From: Streptomyces sp. NK15101
Lineage (GTDB): Bacteria > Actinomycetota > Actinomycetes > Streptomycetales > Streptomycetaceae
Assembly: GCF_020400725.1 (NCBI RefSeq)
Contig: NZ_JAINVG010000003.1
Location: 124,001-188,000 of the forward strand
Reading direction: 5' to 3'
Length of the DNA: 64,000 bases
Of the stretch, positions 51,287 to 59,336 are shown piece by piece. Below the pieces are notes generated by a model that saw only the letters and a list, made by a program, of their open reading frames with translations, did no database searches and was not told where the DNA came from. The number at the start of each line of letters is the position of its first letter. Positions within the stretch are counted from its first letter, which is position 1. The translations under genes were made by a program, and so were the position numbers.

Positions 51287-51901
51287 ATGCCGACCACACG
51301 CAAGTACGTCTCGCCCCGGCGGGAGCAGGCCGCCGCCCAGACGCGCGCGGAGATCCTCCGGTCGGCGACCCGGCTGTTCGCCGAGCGCGGCTACGGGCGG
51401 GTGACCGTCGCGGACATCGCGGCCGGGGCGGGCGTCTCCGCGAAGGCCGTCTTCGCGAGCGCCGGGAGCAAGAGCGACATCCTCAACGAGATCGTCGACA
51501 CGGCCGTACGGGCCTCCGGCCATGAGCAGGCGATCAGCGCCGTGCTCGCCGAGCGGGACCCGGAGGCGGCTCTCAGGGCCCTGGCCCACGGCACCCGGGC
51601 GGGGAACGAGGACCTGTTCACCGTGCACGAGGCGATCCACAAGGCGCTGCCCTCGCACGAGGACGGCGAGGCGCTGTGGGAGCGCGCCACCGCCGACTAC
51701 CGCGCCGCCCTGCGCACCGCCGCGCGCCATCTGCACGCCCTGGCACCGGCCCCCCGCCCCGAGGAGGAGACGGCCGACCTCCTGTGGTTCTGGTTCGGCC
51801 CGGGCGGCTGGCGCACCCTGGTCACCGAGAACGGCTGGTCCTGGGACCGCGCCGAAGCCTTCCTCCTCCGCACCGCCTTCGCCACCCTGCGGACGCCCTG
51901 A
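51287..51901 (+). CDS. TetR family transcriptional regulator
   Basis: 204 residues. The N-terminal helix-turn-helix is RAEILRSATRLFAERGYGRV followed by VADIAAGAGVSAKAVFASAG (about 20-62). The C-terminal ligand domain is helical (ALRALAHGTRAGNEDLFTVH, LWFWFGPGGWRTLV). It probably represses itself and the divergent SnoaL-like gene through the palindrome at 51244. The ligand cannot be told from sequence. It is convergent with the hybrid monooxygenase gene, 17 nt away. Confidence 0.9.
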   Translation: MPTTRKYVSPRREQAAAQTRAEILRSATRLFAERGYGRVTVADIAAGAGVSAKAVFASAGSKSDILNEIVDTAVRASGHEQAISAVLAERDPEAALRALAHGTRAGNEDLFTVHEAIHKALPSHEDGEALWERATADYRAALRTAARHLHALAPAPRPEEETADLLWFWFGPGGWRTLVTENGWSWDRAEAFLLRTAFATLRTP

Positions 51902-51918
51902 GGGCCCCGAAGAGGGGG

Positions 51919-54192
51919 TCAGTCCCGGCGGCCGGTGGGCGGGCGGCGGCTGCCCGCGCGGTACGGGGCGGGCCAGGGGGCGCCCGGGCCCCGGTACTCC
52001 TGCTCGGCCGCCGCGTGCAGGGTCCAGTGCGGGTCGTAGAGGTGGGGGCGGGCGAGGGCGCAGAGGTCGGCGCGGCCCGCGAGGAGCAGGGAGTTGACGT
52101 CGTCCCAGGAGGAGATCGCGCCGACCGCGATCACCGGGACCCCCAGCTCGTTGCGGATGCGGTCGGCGTAGGGCGTCTGGTACGAGCGGCCGTAGGCGGG
52201 CTCCTCGTCGGGGACGACCTGGCCGGTGGAGACGTCGATCGCGTCGGCGCCGTGCTCCGCGAAGGCGCGGGCGATCGCGACGGCGTCCTCGGCGGTCGTG
52301 CCGCCCTCGGCCCAGTCGGTGGCCGAGATGCGGACGGTCATGGGCCGGTCGGCCGGCCAGGCCTCCCGCACCGCGTCGAAGACTTCGAGGGGGTAGCGGA
52401 GCCGGGCCGCGAGGTCGCCGCCGTAGGCGTCGGTGCGGTGGTTGGTGAGCGGGGAGAGGAAGCCGGAGAGCAGGTAGCCGTGGGCGCAGTGCAGTTCGAG
52501 GAGGTCGAAGCCGCTGCGGGCGGCCCGGCGGGCGGCCTCGGTGAACTGCTCGCGCACGGCGGTGAGTCCGGCGCGGTCGAGGGCGGCCGGGGTCTGGTTG
52601 ACGCCGGGCCGGTACGGCAGGGGCGAGGCGGCGACGAGCGGCCAGTTGCCCTCGGGGAGGGGCTGGTCGATGCCCTCCCACATGCGGCGGGTGGAGCCCT
52701 TGCGGCCCGAGTGGCCGAGCTGGACGCCGAACGCGGTGCCGGGCGACCGTCCGTGGACGAAGTCGGCGATCCGGGTCCAGGCCTCGGCCTGTTCGTCGGT
52801 CCAGAGGCCGGTGCAGCCGGGGGTGATGCGGCCCTCGGGGCTCACGCAGACCATCTCGGTCATGACGAGTCCGGCGCCGCCGAGGGCCCGGGAGCCGAGG
52901 TGGACGAGGTGGAAGTCGCCGGGGACGCCGTCCTCGGCGACGTACAGGTCCATGGGGGAGACGACGACCCGGTTCCGCAGGGTCAGTCCGCGCAGCCGGA
53001 AGGGGGTGAACATGGGCGGGGTGCCGGGCGGGCAGCCGAAGTCCTCTTCGACGGCGGCGGTGAAGGCGGGGTCGCGCAGCCGCAGGTTGGCGTGGGTGAC
53101 GCGGCGGCTGCGGGTGAGCAGGTCGAAGGCGAAGCGGCGGGGCGGGCGGTCGACGTGCCCGGCGAGCTCCTCGAACCAGCGGAGGCTGGCGCCGGCCGCC
53201 CGCTGGGTGGACTCGACGACGGGGCGGCGCTCCGTCTCGTACGCGGTCAGGGCCTCGTCGAGCGTGGGGTGGGCGTCGACGGCGGCGGCGAGGGCGACGG
53301 CGTCCTCGACGGCCAGCTTGGTGCCGGAGCCGATGGAGAAGTGGGCGGTGTGGGCGGCGTCGCCGATGAGCACGGTGTTGCCGTACGACCAGCGGGCGTT
53401 GGCGACGGTGCGGAAGGCGGTCCAGGCGGAGGCGTTCGAGCGGAGCTCCCGGCCGCCGAGCGCCTCGGCGAAGACCTTGGCGCAGCGGGCGGCGGACTCG
53501 GCCTCGTCGAGCTCGTGGAAGCCGGCGGCCAGCCAGACCTCCTCGCGCATCTCGACGATGACGGTGGAGGAGCCGTCGGAATAGGGGTAGGCGTGCAGCT
53601 GCATCACGCCGTGCTCGGTCTCGGCGATCTCGAAGCGGAACGCCTCGAAGGGGAAGTCGGCGGCCAGCCAGATGTAACGGCAGCGGTGGGTGGTGATCCG
53701 GGGACGGAAGTGCGCGGCGTGGGTCTCGCGGGTGCGGCTGTGGACGCCGTCGGCGGCGACGACCAGGTCGTGGTCCGCGGCCAGGACGGCGGCGGGCGGG
53801 GCCTCGGTGCGGAAGCGGAGCCGCACGCCGAGCTCGGTGCAGCGGGCGTGCAGGAGCTCCAGGAGCCGGCGGCGGCCGAGGGCGGCGAAGCCGTGGCCGG
53901 TGGAGGTGGTGCGGTGGCCCCGGTGGACGACGTCGATGTCGTCCCAGCGCACGAGCTCGCCGCGGAGCGCCTCGTACACGACGGGGTCCGCGTCCCGGAT
54001 GCCGCCGAGGGTCTCGTCGGAGAGGACGACGCCGAAGCCGAAGGTGTCGGAGGGGGCGTTCCGCTCCCAGACGGTGACCTCGCGCGCCGGATCCTGCCGC
54101 TGGAGCAGCGCGGCGGCGTAGAGCCCGCCGGGCCCGCCGCCGACGACGGCGACGCTCCGGGGACCGGTGCCCGGGGCCGGCACCGTCAGCAC
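51919..54192 (-). CDS. Hybrid flavoprotein: FAD monooxygenase fused to Old Yellow Enzyme (2-aminobenzoyl-CoA / salicylyl-CoA hydroxylase type)
   Basis: 757 residues from GTG 54192, overlapping the hydratase stop; the frame to 54687 shadows that gene. The N-terminal FAD monooxygenase (about 1-380) has VAVVGGGPGGLYAAALLQR, DLVVAADGVHSRTR and LIGDAAHTAHFSIGSGTKLA. The C-terminal OYE-type FMN domain (about 395-745) has MFTPFRLRGLTLRNRVVVSP, LLELHCAHGYLLSGFLSP, TNHRTDAYGGDLAARL and VIAVGAISSWDD. The two-domain form and length match 2-aminobenzoyl-CoA monooxygenase/reductase of aerobic anthranilate catabolism and its salicylyl-CoA 5-hydroxylase relatives. It hydroxylates the CoA-bound ring and reduces the product. 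Confidence 0.9.
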   Translation of the reverse strand: MLTVPAPGTGPRSVAVVGGGPGGLYAAALLQRQDPAREVTVWERNAPSDTFGFGVVLSDETLGGIRDADPVVYEALRGELVRWDDIDVVHRGHRTTSTGHGFAALGRRRLLELLHARCTELGVRLRFRTEAPPAAVLAADHDLVVAADGVHSRTRETHAAHFRPRITTHRCRYIWLAADFPFEAFRFEIAETEHGVMQLHAYPYSDGSSTVIVEMREEVWLAAGFHELDEAESAARCAKVFAEALGGRELRSNASAWTAFRTVANARWSYGNTVLIGDAAHTAHFSIGSGTKLAVEDAVALAAAVDAHPTLDEALTAYETERRPVVESTQRAAGASLRWFEELAGHVDRPPRRFAFDLLTRSRRVTHANLRLRDPAFTAAVEEDFGCPPGTPPMFTPFRLRGLTLRNRVVVSPMDLYVAEDGVPGDFHLVHLGSRALGGAGLVMTEMVCVSPEGRITPGCTGLWTDEQAEAWTRIADFVHGRSPGTAFGVQLGHSGRKGSTRRMWEGIDQPLPEGNWPLVAASPLPYRPGVNQTPAALDRAGLTAVREQFTEAARRAARSGFDLLELHCAHGYLLSGFLSPLTNHRTDAYGGDLAARLRYPLEVFDAVREAWPADRPMTVRISATDWAEGGTTAEDAVAIARAFAEHGADAIDVSTGQVVPDEEPAYGRSYQTPYADRIRNELGVPVIAVGAISSWDDVNSLLLAGRADLCALARPHLYDPHWTLHAAAEQEYRGPGAPWPAPYRAGSRRPPTGRRD

Positions 54193-55013
54193 CCCCGCCA
54201 CTTCGGGGGGCGCTTCTCGGTGAAGGCGGCGTGGAACTCGGCGTAGTCCTCGCCGTTCATCAGGAGCGCCTGGGTGGCCGCGTCCAGTTCGACGGCGGCG
54301 GCGAGCGGCATGTCGAGCTCGGCGGTGAGCAGGGCCTTGGTCTGGGCGAGGGCGAGGGCGGGGCCGTCCGCGAGGCGGCGGGCGAGGGCGGCGGCCCGCT
54401 CCCCCGCCGCGCCCTCCTCGGTGAGCTCGCTGAGCAGGCCGATGCGCTCGGCCTCGGCGGCGTGGACGGGCTCGCCCAGCATGAGGAGGCGGGTGGCGTG
54501 GCCGAGTCCGACGACCCGGGGCAGCAGATAGGCGGCGCCCATGTCGCCGCCGGAGAGGCCGACCCGGGTGAAGAGGAAGGAGAAGCGGGTGGTGGGGTCG
54601 GCGATCCGGAAGTCGGCGGCGAGCGCGAGGACGGCCCCCGCGCCGGCGGCGACGCCGTGGAGGGCGGCGACGACGGGGAAGGGGCATTCGCGGATGGCGC
54701 GGACGACCTGGCCGGTCATCCGGTTGAAGTCGAGGAGCCGGGCGGTGTCGAGGGCGAGGGTGGCGCCGATGATCTCGTCCACGTCGCCGCCCGAGCAGAA
54801 GCCGCGGCCTTCGCCGCCGAGGACGAGGGCACGGACGGCGCGCTCGCGGGAGAGCTCGGCGAGGAGGTCGCGCAGGTCGGCGTAGGCGCCGAAGGTGAGG
54901 GCGTTGAGTTTGGCGGGGCGGGCCAGGGTGACGGTGGCCACTCCCTGGTCGATGTCGAGGCGCAGGTGCTGCCAGCGTGCCGTGCGGGGCGCGGAGCCGG
55001 TAAAGGGGCTCAT
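54186..55013 (-). CDS. Enoyl-CoA hydratase/isomerase family protein
   Basis: 275 residues from ATG 55013, preceded by GGAAGGAGG; the longer frame to 55574 has no support. Crotonase motifs: VATVTLARPAKLNALTF, LVLGGEGRGFCSGGDVDEII (oxyanion hole, about 70), PVVAALHGVAAGAGAVLALA (about 115), and RFSFLFTRVGLSGGDMGAAY. It probably hydrates or opens a ring-derived enoyl-CoA in the aromatic pathway. It is co-translated with the hybrid monooxygenase; a candidate PaaX-type site lies 44 nt upstream of the start. Confidence 0.88.
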   Translation of the reverse strand: MSPFTGSAPRTARWQHLRLDIDQGVATVTLARPAKLNALTFGAYADLRDLLAELSRERAVRALVLGGEGRGFCSGGDVDEIIGATLALDTARLLDFNRMTGQVVRAIRECPFPVVAALHGVAAGAGAVLALAADFRIADPTTRFSFLFTRVGLSGGDMGAAYLLPRVVGLGHATRLLMLGEPVHAAEAERIGLLSELTEEGAAGERAAALARRLADGPALALAQTKALLTAELDMPLAAAVELDAATQALLMNGEDYAEFHAAFTEKRPPKWRGC

Positions 55014-55056
55014 TCCGGGGGCCTCCTTCCTCCGTAGGGAGGGTATCACCATACTG

Positions 55057-55069
55057 TGACTGTCGTCAC
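55057..55069 (-). promoter_or_regulatory. Candidate PaaX-type operator upstream of the hydratase gene
   Basis: TGACTGTCGTCAC, flanked to give GTGAC-TGTC-GTCAC, is identical to the site at 47982-47994 ahead of the CoA ligase. On the minus strand it overlaps a possible -35 (GTGACG) with GATACC downstream. Confidence 0.55.
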
Positions 55070-55269
55070 GAGTACGCGATAAGGCCGATGAGGAGGGCGT
55101 GCAGCCGCCTCCCCAAGGTCCCGGACGATCGATGACCGAGGTCCTCGCCCTGAGGGCGGGGGTGCCCTGGGAAGCGGATTTTGCACCTCGTATGGTTGAA
55201 ACCAGGACGTCTCGGGATGCCCCCGTCCCACTCGCCCATCCGCCCCCTCGGCGAAGGGAGCCCGCCCAC

Positions 55270-55830
55270 ATGCCCGAAGTCACCCGCCCTCCGGACGCCG
55301 GACTCGCGATGTCCGGACCCACGGGCGCCGGACTCACGGCGTCCGGCTCCCCGGCCGTCGGCCCCGGGGCCGAAGCGGCCGGGCCGGTCACCTCCTGGCG
55401 CGTCCGGCTGCCCCACACCACCGCCGCCGTGCCGATCGCCCGCGCCCTGATCCGTACCGCGCTCACCGACGCCGCCCCCGGAGACGAGGGCCGCCCCGAC
55501 AGCGACACGGCGGAGCTCCTCACCGCCGAGCTCGTCGCCAACGCCGTCGAGCACACGGCGGGCACCGGCCCCATCGAACTGGTCGTCGCGCTGCTGCCGG
55601 CGCCGGGCGGCTGTCAGATCGAGGTCCACGACTCCCGGCCCGCCCGCCCCGGCGACCTCGTCTGCCCCGATCCGGAGGTCGGGGTCGACCCCTGGCAGGA
55701 GCACGGCCGCGGGCTCCTCCTGCTCCGGGCGCTCAGCAGCGACTGCGGCCACCGCCCCACCGCGGACGGCAAGGCGGTCTGGTTCACGCTTCCGGGGATA
55801 CCGGCCCAACGGCGTCGCCGGGCGGGCTGA
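55270..55830 (+). CDS. HATPase_c_2 ATP-binding protein (RsbW-like)
   Basis: 186 residues from ATG 55270 (GAAGGGAG about 10 nt upstream); upstream in-frame starts at 55099 lack a site. After a low-complexity Gly/Pro-rich N terminus of about 40 residues comes a GHKL ATPase: N box AELLTAELVANAVEHTAG (about 75), D box EVHDSRPARP, and G box HGRGLLLLRALSSDCG. The final ADGKAVWFTL strand is typical of streptomycete anti-sigma-like HATPases. No sigma factor or DUF397 partner is adjacent, so the target is unknown. Confidence 0.82.
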   Translation: MPEVTRPPDAGLAMSGPTGAGLTASGSPAVGPGAEAAGPVTSWRVRLPHTTAAVPIARALIRTALTDAAPGDEGRPDSDTAELLTAELVANAVEHTAGTGPIELVVALLPAPGGCQIEVHDSRPARPGDLVCPDPEVGVDPWQEHGRGLLLLRALSSDCGHRPTADGKAVWFTLPGIPAQRRRRAG

Positions 55831-55953
55831 CGTGCCGCGGGCCGCGACGCCCCCGGACACCGCACGGCAGCGCGCCGACGACCGGCGGGCCGGTCCGCGC
55901 GATCGCCGCGACCCGGATCGCCGCGGCACCGGAGGGCGGCCCGGGGACCTCCG

Positions 55954-56805
55954 TCACGTGGCCGACGGCCGGGGCTGTTCGGGCGGGACCGAGCTTTCGG
56001 CCACCGCCATCCACTGGTCGAGGTCGGCCTGCGTGAACTCCGTCCAGGGCGGAGTCCCGGGCAGCCGGCGGAGAAGGTCGAACGCCTCCGCGATGTGCGG
56101 CCCGCGGAGCACCGGCGTGTGACAGCCGGCGACGACCTCGGCGCCCAGCCCCTGGAAGCCGTCCACCACCGTGCGGAACTTCTCTTCGTCCGTCAGCGCG
56201 ACCCAGGGCGAGACCAGGCGTCCGCCGAAGAGCTGCCCGTCGCGGAACTCCTCCGCGGACAGGTCGGCCGTCTCGGGCAGGGGGGTGGGCACGTTCGTCG
56301 CGAAGGTGTCCACCGCCCACAGGACGCCGGTCTTCGTGTCGAAGAGGGCCCGGGTCGTCGGGTTGTCGTACAGCGGTGGCCGTCTGGCCACCAGTGTGCG
56401 GTCACCGGCGTCCACCGTGTCCCCGTCGATCATGAAGCGGCACCGGTTGATCGGCGTCTCCCACTCCTCGGCCATGCGGCCGAGGGAGAACCAGGTCGTC
56501 AGCAGTGTCGCGTTCGGGCACGCGGCGAGGGCGGCCAGGAGGTTGCCGGCATGGTCGCGGTCGTCGTGGGTGAGGAAGATCCATCGCACGTCCAGCGGAT
56601 CCACCACGGACCACGCGGCCTCCAGCCACTGGGACCGCACCGCCGGCGCCCCGGTGTCCACGAGGATCGGTTCGGCTCCCCGGATCACCATCGAGTTCAT
56701 CGGGAAGTGGCCGACCGGCGGGGCCTCCAGGGCCCACGGGATGACGAACGTCTCCTCGGCGATCCGGTACGGCTGCAGGAGTTCGAAGGTTTCTGTAGCA
56801 GTCAT
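55954..56805 (-). CDS. Metallo-beta-lactamase-fold protein, flavodiiron/ODP-like
   Basis: 283 residues from ATG 56805 (AGGGAGAG 7 nt upstream). The MBL core has a first metal motif WIFLTHDDRDHAGNLLAALA (about 83): H-x-D-x-D-H, as in the flavodiiron/oxygen-binding diiron group, which uses H-x-E-x-D-H. Later segments are TLVARRPPLYDNPTTRALFD, GVLWAVDTFA and AEVVAGCHTPVL, the last giving a further His ligand. The protein lacks a flavodoxin domain, so it is the stand-alone diiron type. It may sense or reduce O2, but could be another hydrolase. It stands alone between the HATPase and arginine pathway genes. Confidence 0.8.
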   Translation of the reverse strand: MTATETFELLQPYRIAEETFVIPWALEAPPVGHFPMNSMVIRGAEPILVDTGAPAVRSQWLEAAWSVVDPLDVRWIFLTHDDRDHAGNLLAALAACPNATLLTTWFSLGRMAEEWETPINRCRFMIDGDTVDAGDRTLVARRPPLYDNPTTRALFDTKTGVLWAVDTFATNVPTPLPETADLSAEEFRDGQLFGGRLVSPWVALTDEEKFRTVVDGFQGLGAEVVAGCHTPVLRGPHIAEAFDLLRRLPGTPPWTEFTQADLDQWMAVAESSVPPEQPRPSAT

Positions 56806-56904
56806 CGCCGCTCTCCCTGGAGTGGGGTCCGGCCACAGTGCCTGTCCATCCAGTCCAGTCCCGTACCACGCCCGCGTCAAACCGGCGACCGGGGCGGCCG
56901 CGGC

Positions 56905-57921
56905 TCAGCCGTTCGCCGCCGGGCCGGCCAGCGTCGCGACCAGGACCGCCTTGATGGTGTGCATCCGGTTCTCGGCCTCGTCGAAGACGACCGAGTGCTC
57001 CGATTCGAAGACCTCGTCCGAGACCTCCAGCTCGGTCAGGCCGTGCCGGGCGTGGATGTCCCGGCCGACCGCCGTGCCCAGGTCGTGGAAGGCGGGCAGG
57101 CAGTGCAGGAACTTGACGTCCGGGTTGCCCGTGGCGCGCAGCACGTCCATCGTCACCGAGTACGGGGCGAGGGCGGCGATCCGCTCGTCCCAGACCTCCT
57201 TGGGCTCGCCCATGGAGACCCAGACGTCGGTGACGACGAAGTCGGCGCCCGCGACGCCCTCGGGCACGTCCTCGGTGAGGGTGATCCGGGCGCCGCTGAC
57301 CTCGGCGAGCTTGCGGGCCGCGGCGACGACGTCCTCGGCCGGCCAGTACGCCTCCGGGGCGACGATCCGGACGTCCATGCCGAGGAGGGCGCCGGTGACC
57401 AGGTAGGAGTTGCCCATGTTGAAGCGGGCGTCGCCCAGGTAGGCGAAGGTGATCCCGTCGAGCGGCTTGTCCGTGTGCTCGGTCATGGTGAGCACGTCGG
57501 CCAGCATCTGGGTGGGGTGCCAGTCGTCGGTGAGCCCGTTGAAGACGGGCACGCCGGCGAAGGCGGCGAGCTCCTCGACCGCGGCCTGGCTGTCCCCGCG
57601 GTACTCGATGCCGTCGAACATCCGGCCGAGGACGCGGGCGGTGTCCTTGACCGACTCCTTGTGGCCGATCTGGGAGCTCGCCGGGTCGAGGTAGGTGGTG
57701 GAGGCGCCCTGGTCGGCGGCGGCGACCTCGAAGGCGCAGCGGGTGCGGGTCGAGGTCTTCTCGAAGATGAGGGCGATGTTCCTGCCGCGCAGCCGCTGCA
57801 CCTCGGTGCCCGCCTTCTTGGCGGCCTTGAGCTCGGCGGCGAGCGCGATCAGGCCGCGGAACTCCTCGGCGGTGAAGTCCAGCTCCTTGAGGAAGTGGCG
57901 GCCGATGAGGTCTGTGGCCAT
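56905..57921 (-). CDS. argF: Ornithine carbamoyltransferase
   Basis: 338 residues from ATG 57921. Carbamoyl phosphate motif [13 protein letters not shown] (about 54), [13 protein letters not shown] (about 132), the ornithine-loop DVWVSMGEP (about 230) and [10 protein letters not shown] (about 270, with the catalytic Cys). It interconverts citrulline plus phosphate with ornithine plus carbamoyl phosphate. Placement 112 nt downstream of arginine deiminase on the same strand points to the catabolic (arcB-like) direction. No carbamate kinase or arginine/ornithine antiporter is in the window. Confidence 0.93.
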   Translation of the reverse strand: MATDLIGRHFLKELDFTAEEFRGLIALAAELKAAKKAGTEVQRLRGRNIALIFEKTSTRTRCAFEVAAADQGASTTYLDPASSQIGHKESVKDTARVLGRMFDGIEYRGDSQAAVEELAAFAGVPVFNGLTDDWHPTQMLADVLTMTEHTDKPLDGITFAYLGDARFNMGNSYLVTGALLGMDVRIVAPEAYWPAEDVVAAARKLAEVSGARITLTEDVPEGVAGADFVVTDVWVSMGEPKEVWDERIAALAPYSVTMDVLRATGNPDVKFLHCLPAFHDLGTAVGRDIHARHGLTELEVSDEVFESEHSVVFDEAENRMHTIKAVLVATLAGPAANG

Positions 57922-57977
57922 GGGACGCGCTCCTGGGGTACGGGTCGGGAGGACGACGGCGGTAGGGACCCTGGAAG

Positions 57978-58005
57978 TGTATACGCACTTCAACATTTCT
58001 ATACA
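57978..58005. promoter_or_regulatory. AT-rich inverted repeat between arcA and argF
   Basis: TGTATA (57978-57983) and TATACA (58000-58005) flank a 16-nt AT-leaning core in otherwise GC-rich DNA, 57 nt upstream of argF. It resembles an arginine-repressor (ARG box)-type region or an internal promoter. It is a reading of base composition and symmetry only. Confidence 0.4.
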
Positions 58006-58033
58006 GCCCCCCTCTCCGTGACCCTCGTCCCCC

Positions 58034-59266
58034 TCAGGAGGCGTCCCGCTCCACCGGACAGCTCATGCAGCGCGGGCCGCCCCTCCCCCGGCCCAGCTCG
58101 CTGCCGGGGATCTCGATCACCTCGATGCCCTGCTTGCGCAGATGCGTGTTCGTCGTGACGTTCCGCTCGTACGCGACCACCACCCCCGGCTCCACGGCCA
58201 GCACGTTGCACCCGTCGTCCCACTGCTCGCGCTCGGCCGCGTGCACGTCCTGGGTCGCCGTCAGCACCCGGATGTCCTGGAGCCCGAGGGCCGCCGCGAT
58301 GGCGCCGTGCATCTGCTCCGGCGGATGGTCGGTGACCCGGAGGGACTGCCCCGCGTCCCCCGGTTCGATCGTGTACGAGCGGAGCATCCCGAGACCCGCG
58401 TACTGCGTGAAGGTGTCCTGGTCGACCATCGTCATCACCGTGTCCAGGTGCATGAACGCACGCCGCTTCGGCATGTCCAGCGCGATGATCGTGCGCGCCG
58501 ACCCCGCCGCGAACATCCCCCGGGCCAGCATCTCCACCGCCTGCGGCGTCGTCCGCTCGCTCATCCCGATCAGCACGGCGCCGTTGCCGATGACCAGGAC
58601 GTCCCCGCCCTCGATCGTCGACGGATAGTCCGACTGCCCCTCCGACCAGTGGTGGAAGGCACCCGCCTCCGGGCCCGTGAACAGCGGATGGTGCTTGTAG
58701 ATCGCCTCGAAGTGCACCGTCTCGCGCTGCCGGGCCGGCCAGCGCATGGCGTTGATGGAGACGCCGTCGTAGATCCAGGCCGAGGTGTCCCGGGTGAAGA
58801 GGTGGTTCGGCAGCGGTCCGAGGAGGAAGTCGTCCAGGTCCATGGCGTGGAAGCGGACCGAGGTCGGCTCCCGGTGCGCCGCCAGGAACTCCCGCTTCGT
58901 CATGCCGCCGACCAGCGCCTCGCCGAGCGCGGCGGCGTCCAGCGAGTCGAAGGCCGCGCGGAGGTGGTCGGCGGCGAGCGGGCCGTACTCCTTCTCGTCG
59001 AAGACCCGGTCGAGGACCAGCGCGCGGGCCGCCGGCACCTCCAGGGCCTCGCGCAGCAGGTCCCCGAAGAGGTGCACCTCCACCCCCCGGTCGCGCAGCA
59101 CGTCGGCGAAGCCGTCGTGCTCCTGCCGGGCCCGGCGCACCCACAGCACGTCGTCGAAGAGGAGGGCGTCCTTGTTGGACGGGGTGAGCCGCTTCAGCTC
59201 CAGATCGGGCCGGTGCAGGATGACGCGGCGCAGCCGCCCGGTCTCGGAATCGACATGGAATCCCAT
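58034..59266 (-). CDS. arcA: Arginine deiminase
   Basis: 410 residues from ATG 59266. Guanidino-group hydrolase motifs: [48 protein letters not shown] (about 160), [20 protein letters not shown] (about 218), [12 protein letters not shown] (about 271, active His), and the catalytic Cys near the C terminus in [13 protein letters not shown]. It converts arginine to citrulline and ammonia. With the downstream ornithine carbamoyltransferase it forms the first two steps of arginine fermentation. All key residues are present. Confidence 0.94.
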   Translation of the reverse strand: MGFHVDSETGRLRRVILHRPDLELKRLTPSNKDALLFDDVLWVRRARQEHDGFADVLRDRGVEVHLFGDLLREALEVPAARALVLDRVFDEKEYGPLAADHLRAAFDSLDAAALGEALVGGMTKREFLAAHREPTSVRFHAMDLDDFLLGPLPNHLFTRDTSAWIYDGVSINAMRWPARQRETVHFEAIYKHHPLFTGPEAGAFHHWSEGQSDYPSTIEGGDVLVIGNGAVLIGMSERTTPQAVEMLARGMFAAGSARTIIALDMPKRRAFMHLDTVMTMVDQDTFTQYAGLGMLRSYTIEPGDAGQSLRVTDHPPEQMHGAIAAALGLQDIRVLTATQDVHAAEREQWDDGCNVLAVEPGVVVAYERNVTTNTHLRKQGIEVIEIPGSELGRGRGGPRCMSCPVERDAS

Positions 59267-59336
59267 GCGCCCATCCTGACGGAGCCGGGCGGCCCTGGCC
59301 CGCCTTTCGACAGGGGTCGCACGGCTCCCTTCGGCG

